Part shown: in pieces, positions 1 to 8,548 of the stretch
Layout: each line of letters starts with the position of its first letter
How positions within the stretch are numbered: position 1 is the stretch's first letter
Source: Prevotella jejuni
Lineage (GTDB): Bacteria > Bacteroidota > Bacteroidia > Bacteroidales > Bacteroidaceae
DNA length: 64,000 nt
Direction: 5' to 3'
Assembly (NCBI RefSeq): GCF_900187995.1
Contig: NZ_FZNZ01000017.1
Span: forward strand, 18,727-82,726
Made by a program: the position numbers and the translations under genes
Notes under the pieces: generated by a model
The model's input: the letters and a program-made list of their open reading frames with translations, nothing else
The model's database searches: none
What the model was told of the DNA's origin: nothing

Positions 1-345
1 TTAGAGAAATATCATTTAGTTGTATTTACTAAAGGTGAATTACTTGATCAAGAGAATAAATTTCATCGTTCGGGTTTGGCCCCATATTTTGAGGATATTA
101 TAGTTGTTTCGGATAAGACGGAGAAGTCTTATCATCAGTTGTGCGAGCGTTATTCGATTGGAGTAGGGGAGCTACTGATGGTTGGTAACTCTTTCCGTTC
201 GGATATAGAGCCTGTGCTAAAACTTGGGGGGTGGGCTGCTCATATACCTTTTCATACAACTTGGCAACATGAGGTGATAGAGGAGTACAAACATCCTCAT
301 TTGTTGAAATTAGAGTTCTTTACGCAGTTGAAGGAGGTATTATAA
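1..345 (+). CDS. HAD-superfamily phosphatase, 3' part only
   Basis: The reading frame is open from the first base, so the gene starts before the window; 114 codons remain. The fragment holds the middle and end of a HAD hydrolase: a motif II-like VVFTKGELLDQ stretch, then an LMVGNSFRSDI motif IV region. It aligns almost end to end with the C-terminal half of the complete HAD gene at 58480-59208. One difference stands out: the paralogue has GDSYPEDI where this copy has GNSFRSDI, so the first acidic residue of motif IV is Asn here. The later Asp is kept, so activity is possible but the metal site may be altered. The substrate is unknown. Confidence 0.85.
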   Translation, partial: LEKYHLVVFTKGELLDQENKFHRSGLAPYFEDIIVVSDKTEKSYHQLCERYSIGVGELLMVGNSFRSDIEPVLKLGGWAAHIPFHTTWQHEVIEEYKHPHLLKLEFFTQLKEVL

Positions 346-468
346 TAATGTTTGCTTATTTAATTATAGTATTTAACAAACAAGGTTATTATCGATAAGG
401 TTCTTTATTTAGCTTTTTCTGTTTGTAAATAAATATGGTTTAACTCTCATCAATTAATAAGAATAACA

Positions 469-669
469 ATGTTAGCACCACAAATAGATTTTTCTGATCG
501 TGAGGAACGAATTGAATTCATCCAAGAACGTTTCCACTGTAAGGCACCCTCATGTGGCGGTTGTGGGTCGTGTAATCTGCCTGACGGTGTTCCTGCCCTT
601 GAATATTTTGCTGATTACATAGATGGTAAGGTTGAGTTTGTAAAGCTTGCAGCAAAAATATGGGAGTAG
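469..669 (+). CDS. Small four-cysteine protein, unknown function
   Basis: This 66-residue protein has no signal peptide or membrane segment, so it is probably cytosolic. Its core is C24-x4-C29-x2-C32-x2-C35 in the stretch CKAPSCGGCGSC, which looks like a metal or iron-sulfur site. An acidic, aromatic tail (ALEYFADYIDGK) follows. Small proteins of this shape are, from memory, conserved in Bacteroidales without an assigned function. It lies 123 bases downstream of the HAD gene on the same strand. Cysteine spacing and the length-matched ORF support a real gene. Confidence 0.7.
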   Translation: MLAPQIDFSDREERIEFIQERFHCKAPSCGGCGSCNLPDGVPALEYFADYIDGKVEFVKLAAKIWE

Positions 670-908
670 GGGAAGTGTTTCCACTCTTGACGTATTAGCT
701 TATAACAATGAGTAAGCTGGGTTGATTTTACTTTTCAAGTAGCTTAGAAGCAGCCTTATCATGCTAAGATACAAATAAATGGCTTTATTTATTTCACTTT
801 GCTTTACTATTTAATATTAATTTGAGTACTGCCATAATAATGGTATGGTAATGTCTACTAAGGTCATGACGATATAATACTCTATTTTACAAGAAAAGTT
901 TAAATTCA

Positions 909-995
909 TTTTGCTGTCACATTTAACATTTCATGTAAACCCACTGTGTATTAGTAAGTTAGACGTTGATTGCGTATGACAGATGTGACAGCAAA
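909..995 (+). repeat. Dispersed repeat family 1, copy A
   Basis: An 87-bp element begins TTTTGCTGTCACATTTAACA and ends GACAGATGTGACAGCAAA. The ends are inverted (TTTGCTGTCA / TGACAGCAAA). The preceding ACAAGAAAAGTTT is also found before copy B, so similarity extends leftward. Related copies are at 17162-17246, 38326-38410 (reverse), 46812-46897 and 56185-56271 (reverse). No ORF is shared between copies. Confidence 0.85.
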
Positions 996-1370
996 TCTAA
1001 TTTTGGCTGAATTGTGTTGTTAACGATGTACAGAAGATGGACTTGTTGGTTACATTCGATTGCGATGGAGTTATCAAAAGGTTTATAGAGAGATTTGTGC
1101 GAGTGCAATAAAGAATAATGGCTATGTTATTAGAGAAATAAGTAAAGGCATAACAAGGTGATGATTCTAAAGTTAGGCTGGTTTTAATGGGCATGGCAAT
1201 GAACGTCACGTTCATAGATAAAGACTATCCGTATAACATGGGTTAAGTTGTAAAAACAATAGGGTTGGGTAGGGGAGAGGGTAGGATTAGTATCATCGTT
1301 ATAAAACTACACCTGGTATTATTGTAAAGTCTTTTTCGTACTCTTCCAACTAAGTAGTTATCCTCTGTGG

Positions 1371-1500
1371 TTTAAGGACATGCCCTTTAAGGTTCAAGAA
1401 CATGCTCCTCTTGGGTATTGTTAACGCCCTTCTTGAGACTAATTAGGCACCTTCTCCTTTGTAGCTTTTAACTAATTGATTTCAAGTTAGTTGTTAGTTT
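1371..1500 (+). repeat. Dispersed repeat family 2, copy A (diverged)
   Basis: This copy has the family landmarks AAGAACATGC, then ACGCCCTTCTTG, then a CCTTCTCCTTTGTAGCT stretch. It is the most diverged of five copies; its central hairpin is imperfect. The other copies are at 18265, 27695, 47283 and 55704. Confidence 0.65.
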
Positions 1501-2122
1501 GATTATAACGAGTAATTTTACTCTTGTTTGTAACTATGTTTATGAAAATATGTCGTGACTTTTTATTAGCAATGGAGGAGATTAAATGATAGAAAGACAA
1601 GATGTGTAGAAACCTTATAGTTGTAGCTGTTTGGAAATAAAGATTGCTTTCCTATAAAGTTTAAGTTGTTTTTTTCTTTTCGTAAAATAACTTTACATGT
1701 AATAAAACATGCGTAGGAGGAGAGGGTAATGATTATCGCTTTTTCTATTCAAAGATGGTTTAAGTATGAAGTCAGTTCTTGGATAGAGGATTAAAAGAGG
1801 TTGCTTGTGAGTGTACTTTTAATCTTTTGCAGAGAAAGCCACTATTAGTTGATATAGTGATAAACAACTTTATCGTTCATTAGTTCGAAAGATTGTTTTG
1901 TCTGATACTGTTTTTTTCATTCTTTTGTACAGTAAATCTTTTATGTTTGAAGGCTGAAGAAGAGGCTAACGACTATTTGAGAATTTGTGTGTTTATTATC
2001 ACTACATGCGTTATTGATTGTCAATACTCCGTTATTCTATTGTTTCGATGATAATGATTTAGGGGTAATTGTTCGTTAATGGCGGATGGTAAGTGTTTGA
2101 AAAAAAGCAATTTAGGGACAAT

Positions 2123-2155
2123 AAAAAAAAGAGCGGCCTCTTACGAGAACCGCCC
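2123..2155 (-). terminator. Terminator of tRNA-Phe
   Basis: Read leftward, GGGCGGTTCTC and GAGGCCGCTC form a GC-rich stem with a four-base loop. A run of eight T follows. It lies 16 bases beyond the 3' end of the tRNA. Confidence 0.85.
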
Positions 2156-2170
2156 TGATGAAAGGAGGAG

Positions 2171-2243
2171 TGGTACCACCAGGAATCGAACCGGGGACAC
2201 AAGGATTTTCAGTCCTTTGCTCTACCAACTGAGCTATGGCACC
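2171..2243 (-). tRNA. tRNA-Phe (GAA anticodon)
   Basis: The leftward sequence folds as a cloverleaf. The acceptor GGTGCCA pairs with TGGTACC, the D arm is GCTCAGTTGGTAGAGC, the anticodon stem-loop is GGACTGAAAATCC with GAA, and the T loop is TTCGATT. The discriminator is A and CCA is not encoded. The T stem (CCCGG/CCTGG) has one mismatch at its centre. A promoter box at 2297-2305 and a terminator at 2123-2155 make it a single-gene transcription unit. Confidence 0.95.
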
Positions 2244-2296
2244 ATCTATATCTTGCTTTGTTTTAAGAAGCAGTGTTGCTATTTTTTAATTGCGAT

Positions 2297-2305
2297 GCAA
2301 AGGTA
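2297..2305 (-). promoter_or_regulatory. -7 box for tRNA-Phe
   Basis: TACCTTTGC on the minus strand matches the Bacteroidota TAnnTTTG box. It lies 54 bases upstream of the tRNA 5' end. Confidence 0.7.
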
Positions 2306-2375
2306 GTACTTTTATTTTATTCCTCCAAACTTTTATAAAGAAAATTGCCGATATTTACATCCTTTAACAAGTGGG

Positions 2376-3485
2376 TCAATCCTTTGTAATAGGCCATCCT
2401 TGCGCCTTTAACTCGAATTCATTTCCGTCTCGAGCGATAAGGAATGAACCCAGGCTCTCCTTTGTTATATAACCTATCTGTCTGATATTCTCCATCTTAT
2501 CAATCTTCTCATGGTCGCCAATTGGTACTGTAAAAAGAAGTTCGTAGTCTTCTCCACCATTTAATGCAGCAGTTGTAAGGTTCATATTAAATTCTTCGCA
2601 GGTTGCTGCAGTTTGATAATCAATAGGGATATTCTTCTCATAAACTCTACAACCACAGTGACTCTTTTCGCAAATATGTTTCAGTTCGCTTGCCAATCCG
2701 TCAGAGATATCAATCATAGCTGTTGGATGTATTCCTGCTTCTCGTAGTTGGTTGAGAATATCGCCACGTGCTTCTGGCTTCAACTGGCGGTCGATAAGAT
2801 ATTCTTTCCCTGCAAAGTCGGGTTGAAAATCTTCAATGGCTGCACGTTCTTGGCGCAGTGCTTCGAGTCGCCTCTCGTCTTTATTGTTTTGAGCTTCCTT
2901 CACCTTATTATTATACTCTTGCACTTGCTGATAGTAAACAGATTTCTCTCGTTCGAGAATCTGTAGTCCCATATAAGCAGAACCAAGGTCGCCTGTCACA
3001 CAAATGAGGTCGGTCTCGTTTGCACCACTGCGATAAGTGACATCTTCTTTAGCTGCTTCACCAATACAAGTTATGTTGATAGCAAGTCCTGTGTACGAAG
3101 AAGTGGTATCACCTCCTACGATGTCTACATTCCATTTGGTACAAGCTTTGTTCAGTCCTGCATAGAACTGCTCGATGTCTTCCACCTTAAATCGCTTTCC
3201 CAAGCCTAAAGACACGATGATTTGACGTGGTTGCCCATTCATAGCAAAGATATTACTCATCGCAATCATAGCCACCTTATAAGCAAGATGCTCCATGTCG
3301 ATGTAAGTCAAGTCAAACTGTACTCCTTCCATGAACATCTGTGAGGAGACGAGAGTTTCTTTGTTTGTATAATTCAAAACAGCTGCATCGTCACCCACTC
3401 CCATAATGGTAGAGCTATTAATTGGTTGAATATCTTTTGTAAGACGGTCGATAAGTCCAAACTCACCAAGTTCTTTTATTTCCAT
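2376..3485 (-). CDS. thiL: Thiamine-monophosphate kinase
   Basis: ThiL phosphorylates thiamine monophosphate to the cofactor thiamine diphosphate. The 369-residue product has the family motifs: GVGDDAAV (29-36), GGDTTSS (124-130), VTGDLGSAYMGL (163-174), MIDISDGLASEL (257-268) and NGGEDYELLFT (309-319). It is somewhat longer than usual because residues about 183-222 form a charged, helix-prone insert (YYQQVQEYNNKV... then RRLEALRQERAA) not typical of the enterobacterial enzyme. It is last in the sppA-lpxK-punA-thiL string, after a terminator-like hairpin at 3519-3561. Confidence 0.93.
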   Translation of the reverse strand: MEIKELGEFGLIDRLTKDIQPINSSTIMGVGDDAAVLNYTNKETLVSSQMFMEGVQFDLTYIDMEHLAYKVAMIAMSNIFAMNGQPRQIIVSLGLGKRFKVEDIEQFYAGLNKACTKWNVDIVGGDTTSSYTGLAINITCIGEAAKEDVTYRSGANETDLICVTGDLGSAYMGLQILEREKSVYYQQVQEYNNKVKEAQNNKDERRLEALRQERAAIEDFQPDFAGKEYLIDRQLKPEARGDILNQLREAGIHPTAMIDISDGLASELKHICEKSHCGCRVYEKNIPIDYQTAATCEEFNMNLTTAALNGGEDYELLFTVPIGDHEKIDKMENIRQIGYITKESLGSFLIARDGNEFELKAQGWPITKD

Positions 3486-3518
3486 TGATTATGTTAATTG
3501 CTTTGTGATAAAAAGTCT

Positions 3519-3561
3519 AAGACGTTCTTTATCTATTTGCTTATAGATTAAAGAACGTCTT
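3519..3561 (-). terminator. Hairpin between punA and thiL
   Basis: AAGACGTTCTTTA and its complement pair across a second short stem (TCTAT/ATAGA). Read leftward the stem is followed by AGACTTTTTATC. It may end most transcripts after punA or attenuate read-through into thiL. Confidence 0.65.
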
Positions 3562-3584
3562 GAGATAGTCTTATTAAATATGTG

Positions 3585-4394
3585 TTATGAGCGCTTAATC
3601 ATCTCACGCATGATTTCTGTCATACGTGGTTGTGCTGCATTAGCAGCCTCCTGAACTTCTTCGTGGCTGACCTTTACTGGTACATCAAAGCCACCAAGGT
3701 CGGTAATCACACTGATACCAAATACCTTTATCCCACTGTGTCGAGCAACGATAACCTCTGGCACGGTGCTCATTCCTACTGCATCACCTCCCATCTTATG
3801 GTACATACGATATTCTGCAGGTGTCTCGAAGGTAGGACCCTGTACTCCCATATACACTCCATGCATAACTCTGATATTCTTTTCTTTGGCAATAGTGTCT
3901 GCAAGTTCTATAAGTTTATGGTCGTAAGCCTCGTGCATATCAGGAAAACGAGGACCTATAGGAAAATTTCGTCCACGTAGTGGGTGCTCTGGGAACATAT
4001 TGATATGATCGGTAATAATCATCAAATCGCCAATCTTAAATGAAGGGTTCATACCGCCAGAAGCGTTAGAAACAAATAACGTCTCAATACCTAATTCGTG
4101 CATAACACGAATTGGGAAGGTTACATCCTTCATATTATATCCTTCATAGAAATGGAAACGACCCTCCATAGCCATGATATCTTTATCTCCAAGCTTACCG
4201 AATATAAGTTTTCCGGCGTGACCTTCTACAGTAGATACAGGGAAATTAGGTATATCTTGATATGAGAAGGCATAACTATCAGTTATCTCTGAAGCTAATT
4301 GTCCGAGGCCTGTGCCCAGAATGATGGCTGTCTTTGGACTTGTGGTCATCCTCTCTTTTAGCCAAGATGCTGTTTCTTGAATTTTTTCGTACAT
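3585..4394 (-). CDS. punA: Purine-nucleoside phosphorylase, class I trimeric type
   Basis: The enzyme splits purine nucleosides with phosphate in salvage. The 269-residue form starting MYEKIQ is preferred; an upstream in-frame extension of 13 codons is possible. Phosphate and nucleoside-binding landmarks are GTGLG (27-31), GHAGKL (58-63), VSNASGGMN (108-116), QGPTFETPAEYRM (185-197) and MSTVPEVIVARH (208-219). Length and motif order match the inosine/guanosine-specific class. The start lies inside the 3' end of lpxK in another frame, overlapping by 116 bases, which suggests coupled translation. Confidence 0.95.
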   Translation of the reverse strand: MYEKIQETASWLKERMTTSPKTAIILGTGLGQLASEITDSYAFSYQDIPNFPVSTVEGHAGKLIFGKLGDKDIMAMEGRFHFYEGYNMKDVTFPIRVMHELGIETLFVSNASGGMNPSFKIGDLMIITDHINMFPEHPLRGRNFPIGPRFPDMHEAYDHKLIELADTIAKEKNIRVMHGVYMGVQGPTFETPAEYRMYHKMGGDAVGMSTVPEVIVARHSGIKVFGISVITDLGGFDVPVKVSHEEVQEAANAAQPRMTEIMREMIKRS

Positions 4395-5457
4395 AAGATA
4401 TGATTTTTTGATTAAATGTCTCTCCCTTATCAAGCATAAAACTTACTTTAATCGGGAGCGCATATATGTTCGCTTTTACTTCTTCTGATAATTTCTCAAC
4501 ATCGATTAGTCGTGCCTTATCTTTCTCTGTTGTGACAATCAACTTAGGCTCAGGCATTTTTGCAAAGGTCTCATTTATTCGGTTAATATCCTTTGTTGTA
4601 AATGCGTGATGGTCGGGGAAAGAGAGGGTAGTCAGTGCATTGTTACCTGTAAAAGAGTTCAAATCTAACTCTAACTGTTTAGGTGACATGATACCTGCAA
4701 GCAGCAAAATATTCTTTCCTCTTATCTCTGTAAGTGGTATGTTTCGTGTCTTACTGAAGATAGGCTCTAAATCACAATAATCTAAAGTAGTGAAATAAAG
4801 CTGTTGAAAAGGGTAAAGCTCCATTGCTTTACTCAATACACGATAGTCTATAGGGTTAAGACTTTTAGGACATTTGGTGATAATCACTATGTCTGCGCGA
4901 TTCTTTCCTGACAATGGCTCACGAAGTCGACCAGCAGGAAGAAGCTTGTCATAGATGATTAATCGATGATAATCAACTAATAGAATATTAATTCCAGGTT
5001 GTACATAACGATGTTGAAAAGCATCATCTAATAGAATAACATCAACATCTTTTGTCTCTTCATCTGATGTTAACCTGTCTATTCCTTCACAACGATTCTT
5101 GTCTACTGCAACGCGAATGTCAGGAAACTTCGTCTTCATCTGATAGGGTTCGTCTCCAATCTCACGCATAGGCGTGTTCTCGTCAGCCAAAACATAGCCA
5201 TGACTTTTACGTTTATATCCACGCGAAAGTACAGCAACCTTCATCTTATCTTTCAATAATCGGATAAGATACTCTACATGAGGGGTCTTTCCAGAACCCC
5301 CAACAGTGATGTTCCCGACGGATATAACAGGGATACCAAATCGTCGTGTCTTAAGAATATTCAACTCAAATAGCTCGTTGCGCAGACCCACTCCCAATCC
5401 ATAGAGCCAGCTAAGCGGTATGAGCCATTTGTTTATTTTGATGTGATCTCCTTCCAT
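4279..5457 (-). CDS. lpxK: Tetraacyldisaccharide 4'-kinase
   Basis: LpxK phosphorylates the 4' position of the lipid A precursor at the inner membrane. The 392-residue protein has an N-terminal amphipathic segment (WLIPLSWLYGLGVGLRN), a Walker A at 48-59 (GNITVGGSGKTP), LLDDAFQHR (142-150) and LLPAGRLREP (172-181), all family signatures. The last roughly 38 residues (from about ILAKREDD) are encoded in DNA that also encodes the start of punA in a different frame. The gene starts six bases after sppA stops, so it sits in that operon. Confidence 0.93.
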   Translation of the reverse strand: MEGDHIKINKWLIPLSWLYGLGVGLRNELFELNILKTRRFGIPVISVGNITVGGSGKTPHVEYLIRLLKDKMKVAVLSRGYKRKSHGYVLADENTPMREIGDEPYQMKTKFPDIRVAVDKNRCEGIDRLTSDEETKDVDVILLDDAFQHRYVQPGINILLVDYHRLIIYDKLLPAGRLREPLSGKNRADIVIITKCPKSLNPIDYRVLSKAMELYPFQQLYFTTLDYCDLEPIFSKTRNIPLTEIRGKNILLLAGIMSPKQLELDLNSFTGNNALTTLSFPDHHAFTTKDINRINETFAKMPEPKLIVTTEKDKARLIDVEKLSEEVKANIYALPIKVSFMLDKGETFNQKIISYVRKNSRNSILAKREDDHKSKDSHHSGHRPRTISFRDN

Positions 5458-5463
5458 ATCTAA

Positions 5464-7242
5464 TTAATGGATGTTAGGATAAAAAGGCAGACGAGCCTGA
5501 ATAGCACTTTGTTGATTAATTGTCTTCAAAAGTGTAAATGGCTCATAATAGTCGCCTAAGTTTGCACGTAGTTCATCGCTCAGATAGGTGTCAGGTTTTA
5601 CCTGCTTTAGTATCTGGTCCAAGACGTCGTCAGCCTCTGGATATGCTGATGTCCTGTAGTTTGGTAGTTTAGCAAGTTGAGCAGCTTTTGCAACTGCAAC
5701 ATCTAATCCACCAAGTTGATCAACGAGTCCAATTTTCTGCGCATCTTGTCCTGTGAATACGTGCCCCTGTGCAATTTTCTCCACTTGATTATCTGTCATC
5801 TTGCGTCCTTCTGCAACACGATGACGGAAGAGTTTATAACCTCTGTTCACATACTGGCTGAGATATGACATCTCTTCTTCTGTGAAAGGGCGTGCACGTG
5901 TGCCAAAATCAGCATACTTGTTGGTCTTTACCTCATCAAATTTCAGTCCCAATTTCTCCCTAAAGAGATTGCTTACGTCGGGGAACATACCAAAGATACC
6001 TATTGAGCCAGTGATTGTTGTAGGCTCAGCGACAATCCAGTTTGCTGGTGCCGACATATAATAACCACCCGATGCAGCCATTCCTCCCATGCTTACAACA
6101 ACTGGTTTTAACTTCTTCATTTCCATAATCTGGTGCCATATCTGTTCTGATGCGTAGGCCGAACCACCACCAGAATTGATACGTATGACAACAGCTTTTA
6201 CGTCTTTATCTTTCGCTAAATCCGCTAAGTCTTTACAAACTACTTGTGCATCAATCTGATGACCTTGTGAGAAAAGACCTCCTACGGCACCATCTACAAT
6301 GTCGCCATAAGCGTAATAAACAGCCACTTTGTTGTTTTCATCACCTTGGTTCTTCGCTTCCGTATTCACCATGTCAGCGATTGTAACCTGTTCGATATCG
6401 TCGTCAGAATCAATCCCTAACTGTTTCTTGACAACAGTCTTTATTTGGTCAGTATATAATAAGCCATCAACAAGTTTAAGTTTAACATATTCTTGTGGAT
6501 CTGCAAAGGTAATCATACTATCAGCATAGGCGTTCAACTGTGCTACAGATAATCCTCTGCTTGCACCAACCTCTTTTGTGATATTGCCCCAAATACTATT
6601 TAGATAAGCTGATGTTTGCTCACGGTTGGCATCGCTCATCTTGTCGCCTGTAAACATTTCAGTAGCACTCTTGTAGGCACCCACCTTAACAACCTGCATC
6701 TTAACACCAAACTTTGCCAAAAGATCTTTGATAAACACGGGCTCAGAAGCAAGTCCATGCCAATCAATCTGACCTTGTGGATTAAGATAAACTTTATCTG
6801 CAACAGACGAAAGATAGTATGTTCCTTGTGTGTAAGTGTCTGCGTATGAGATAATCCACTTCCTGCTTTTCTTGAAATCTAACAGTGCATTGCGAAGAGC
6901 TTGCATTGATGCGTATGAATCAGCAGCAAAGGCACCAGCCTCGATGTATATCCCTTTGATATTATCATTGTCTTTTGCTTTTTTGATCCCTTCAATCATA
7001 TTGTCAAGTCCCAGACTATTTACTTGAGTACCTTGTAGCTGACTAAGAAAATTATTATCACTTCTTTCGGATAGTTGTCCTGAAAGGTTCAATACCAGTA
7101 CAGAGTTTTCTTCTGGTTCTTTTGTGGCATCTTGTGACGTAATCATGCCAACAATGCCACAAAGAGCAAAGAAACCTGTAACGATGCTAAACAACATCAT
7201 CCCGAAAAAAGAAGCAAACACGAACTTGAAAAATTGTTTCAT
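5464..7242 (-). CDS. sppA: Signal peptide peptidase SppA, 67-kDa type
   Basis: This membrane-bound serine protease degrades leftover signal peptides. The 592-residue protein has one N-terminal membrane segment (about 5-33) and two S49 domains. The expected Ser-Lys dyad is visible: Lys191 in VGAYKSATE of the first domain, and Ser391 in SMGGMAASGGYY of the second. The long two-domain architecture matches the E. coli type rather than the short SohB/SppA36 type. It heads the leftward operon with lpxK, punA and thiL; a -7 box lies 29 bases upstream. Confidence 0.95.
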   Translation of the reverse strand: MKQFFKFVFASFFGMMLFSIVTGFFALCGIVGMITSQDATKEPEENSVLVLNLSGQLSERSDNNFLSQLQGTQVNSLGLDNMIEGIKKAKDNDNIKGIYIEAGAFAADSYASMQALRNALLDFKKSRKWIISYADTYTQGTYYLSSVADKVYLNPQGQIDWHGLASEPVFIKDLLAKFGVKMQVVKVGAYKSATEMFTGDKMSDANREQTSAYLNSIWGNITKEVGASRGLSVAQLNAYADSMITFADPQEYVKLKLVDGLLYTDQIKTVVKKQLGIDSDDDIEQVTIADMVNTEAKNQGDENNKVAVYYAYGDIVDGAVGGLFSQGHQIDAQVVCKDLADLAKDKDVKAVVIRINSGGGSAYASEQIWHQIMEMKKLKPVVVSMGGMAASGGYYMSAPANWIVAEPTTITGSIGIFGMFPDVSNLFREKLGLKFDEVKTNKYADFGTRARPFTEEEMSYLSQYVNRGYKLFRHRVAEGRKMTDNQVEKIAQGHVFTGQDAQKIGLVDQLGGLDVAVAKAAQLAKLPNYRTSAYPEADDVLDQILKQVKPDTYLSDELRANLGDYYEPFTLLKTINQQSAIQARLPFYPNIH

Positions 7243-7270
7243 ATATAAGGTATCTAATCAGTATTTACTT

Positions 7271-7279
7271 GCAAAGATA
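7271..7279 (-). promoter_or_regulatory. -7 box for the sppA operon
   Basis: TATCTTTGC on the minus strand fits TAnnTTTG. It lies upstream of sppA in the divergent gap with the glycerate kinase gene. Confidence 0.65.
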
Positions 7280-7321
7280 TATATAATAGATGTAAACTCC
7301 AAATTATTAATGAATTCTTAA

Positions 7322-7330
7322 TAACTTTGT
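7322..7330 (+). promoter_or_regulatory. -7 box for the glycerate kinase gene
   Basis: TAACTTTGT ends only seven bases before the ATG at 7338. Transcription would start at or next to the start codon, so the message may be leaderless. No clear -33 element is visible. Confidence 0.5.
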
Positions 7331-7337
7331 AGGCATT

Positions 7338-8387
7338 ATGAAGCGTATTATTTTAGCAATTGATAGTTTTAAGGGCTGCTTATCCTCATTGGAAGCGGAA
7401 GAGGCTGCCAAACATGGCCTCAATGATCGATGGCAGGGGACAGAGGTTGTCAAGGTTCCTGTTACCGATGGTGGAGATGGTATGTTAGAAGTATTTTTAC
7501 AGTTGTCTGACTGTGAAAGGGTCTTTGTCGAATGTCATGATGCACTCATGCGCCCTATTCGTGCGAGCTATGCTGTTTGTTCTGATGATACTATAATCAT
7601 TGAAACAGCATTGTCTTGTGGTATCAACCTAATTAATAATCAAGAACTTAACCCATTACGTGCAACAACTTATGGAGTTGGTGAGCTTTTAGCTGACGCA
7701 CTACAGAAAGGGTATAAGAAGTTTATTATTGGTCTTGGAGGGTCAGCTACAAGTGATTGTGGACTTGGGATGTTAACTGCCTTAAAGAATATTTTAGGAA
7801 ATAGCTGGTGTGATAAGATCTTACATAATTTAGATGTTACTTTAGCTTCAGACGTTAGTAATCCGCTCTATGGAGAGCATGGAGCGGCAGCTGTCTTTGG
7901 TCCACAAAAGGGCGCAACGACTGAGATGATAGGCTACTTGGATCGTCGAGCTCATACTTTTTCACGTATGGCCTCTGTGAAATTAGGTGTAGATCATGCT
8001 TTTGACAAAGGTGCTGGAGCTGCTGGTGGATTAGGTTATGCCTTCCTTCAATTTATGAATGCAAAGATACAGTCAGGGGTTGATATTCTTTTTGAAACTA
8101 TCAATTTCGATGCTATCATAGATAAAGCTGATTTAATCATAACAGGGGAGGGGAGTGCTGATGCTCAAACACTAATGGGGAAACTACCTGTAAAAGTCTT
8201 AGAATATGGGCTTCGCAAAAATATTCCTGTTGTACTCATAGCGGGTAGGGTAGCGGATGTTTCTTCTTTACTCAGTGCAGGCTTCTCTCAAGTAGAATGT
8301 GTTACGCCTTCAGATATTCCTTTTTCAGAGGCTATAAAACCTGTTATAGCAAAGGAAAATATCCGTAAAACGATGTTCAAGCTTTGA
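7338..8387 (+). CDS. Glycerate kinase, GlxK/GarK type
   Basis: It phosphorylates D-glycerate, feeding it into lower glycolysis. The 349-residue product has the type 1 glycerate kinase signatures: AIDSFKGCLSS at the N-terminus (7-17), DGGDGML (44-50) and IIGLGGSATSDCGLGML (130-146). It later has GAGAAGGLGYAFLQFM and a DLIITGEGSADAQTLMGK segment. It is slightly shorter than the roughly 380-residue enterobacterial enzymes. Whether 2- or 3-phosphoglycerate is formed cannot be read from sequence. It stands alone, divergent from sppA. Confidence 0.92.
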   Translation: MKRIILAIDSFKGCLSSLEAEEAAKHGLNDRWQGTEVVKVPVTDGGDGMLEVFLQLSDCERVFVECHDALMRPIRASYAVCSDDTIIIETALSCGINLINNQELNPLRATTYGVGELLADALQKGYKKFIIGLGGSATSDCGLGMLTALKNILGNSWCDKILHNLDVTLASDVSNPLYGEHGAAAVFGPQKGATTEMIGYLDRRAHTFSRMASVKLGVDHAFDKGAGAAGGLGYAFLQFMNAKIQSGVDILFETINFDAIIDKADLIITGEGSADAQTLMGKLPVKVLEYGLRKNIPVVLIAGRVADVSSLLSAGFSQVECVTPSDIPFSEAIKPVIAKENIRKTMFKL

Positions 8388-8480
8388 TATGTAGGGAGAG
8401 TATCTCATAATTTGAATTACTGTTTTTTTACTTTTTCCTGATAAAACTGATATTTTAAGATATAGATTTCTTTGATGTAA

Positions 8481-8513
8481 TACTAATATGCAAATAATAT
8501 ATTGTACCTTTGC
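8481..8513 (+). promoter_or_regulatory. Promoter of the ThrE-family gene
   Basis: TTTG at 8481-8484 and TACCTTTGC at 8505-8513 are 20 bases apart. This matches the Bacteroidota sigma factor consensus well. Confidence 0.8.
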
Positions 8514-8548
8514 AAACGATTTTAAGTTAAGTAAATAGATTGTTTTAT

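Larger units (their letters stand above)
670..2122. other. 1.45-kb gap without a credible gene
   Basis: No open frame here has a convincing start, composition or protein motif. The stretch is AT-rich and carries one copy each of the two dispersed repeat families listed separately. The remainder shows nothing I can name. It may be decayed sequence. Confidence 0.6.

Noticed and set aside
2079..2306. Rightward 75-codon frame across the tRNA-Phe region
   Set aside because: It is antisense to a complete tRNA, its promoter and its terminator; the translated sequence has no protein character.
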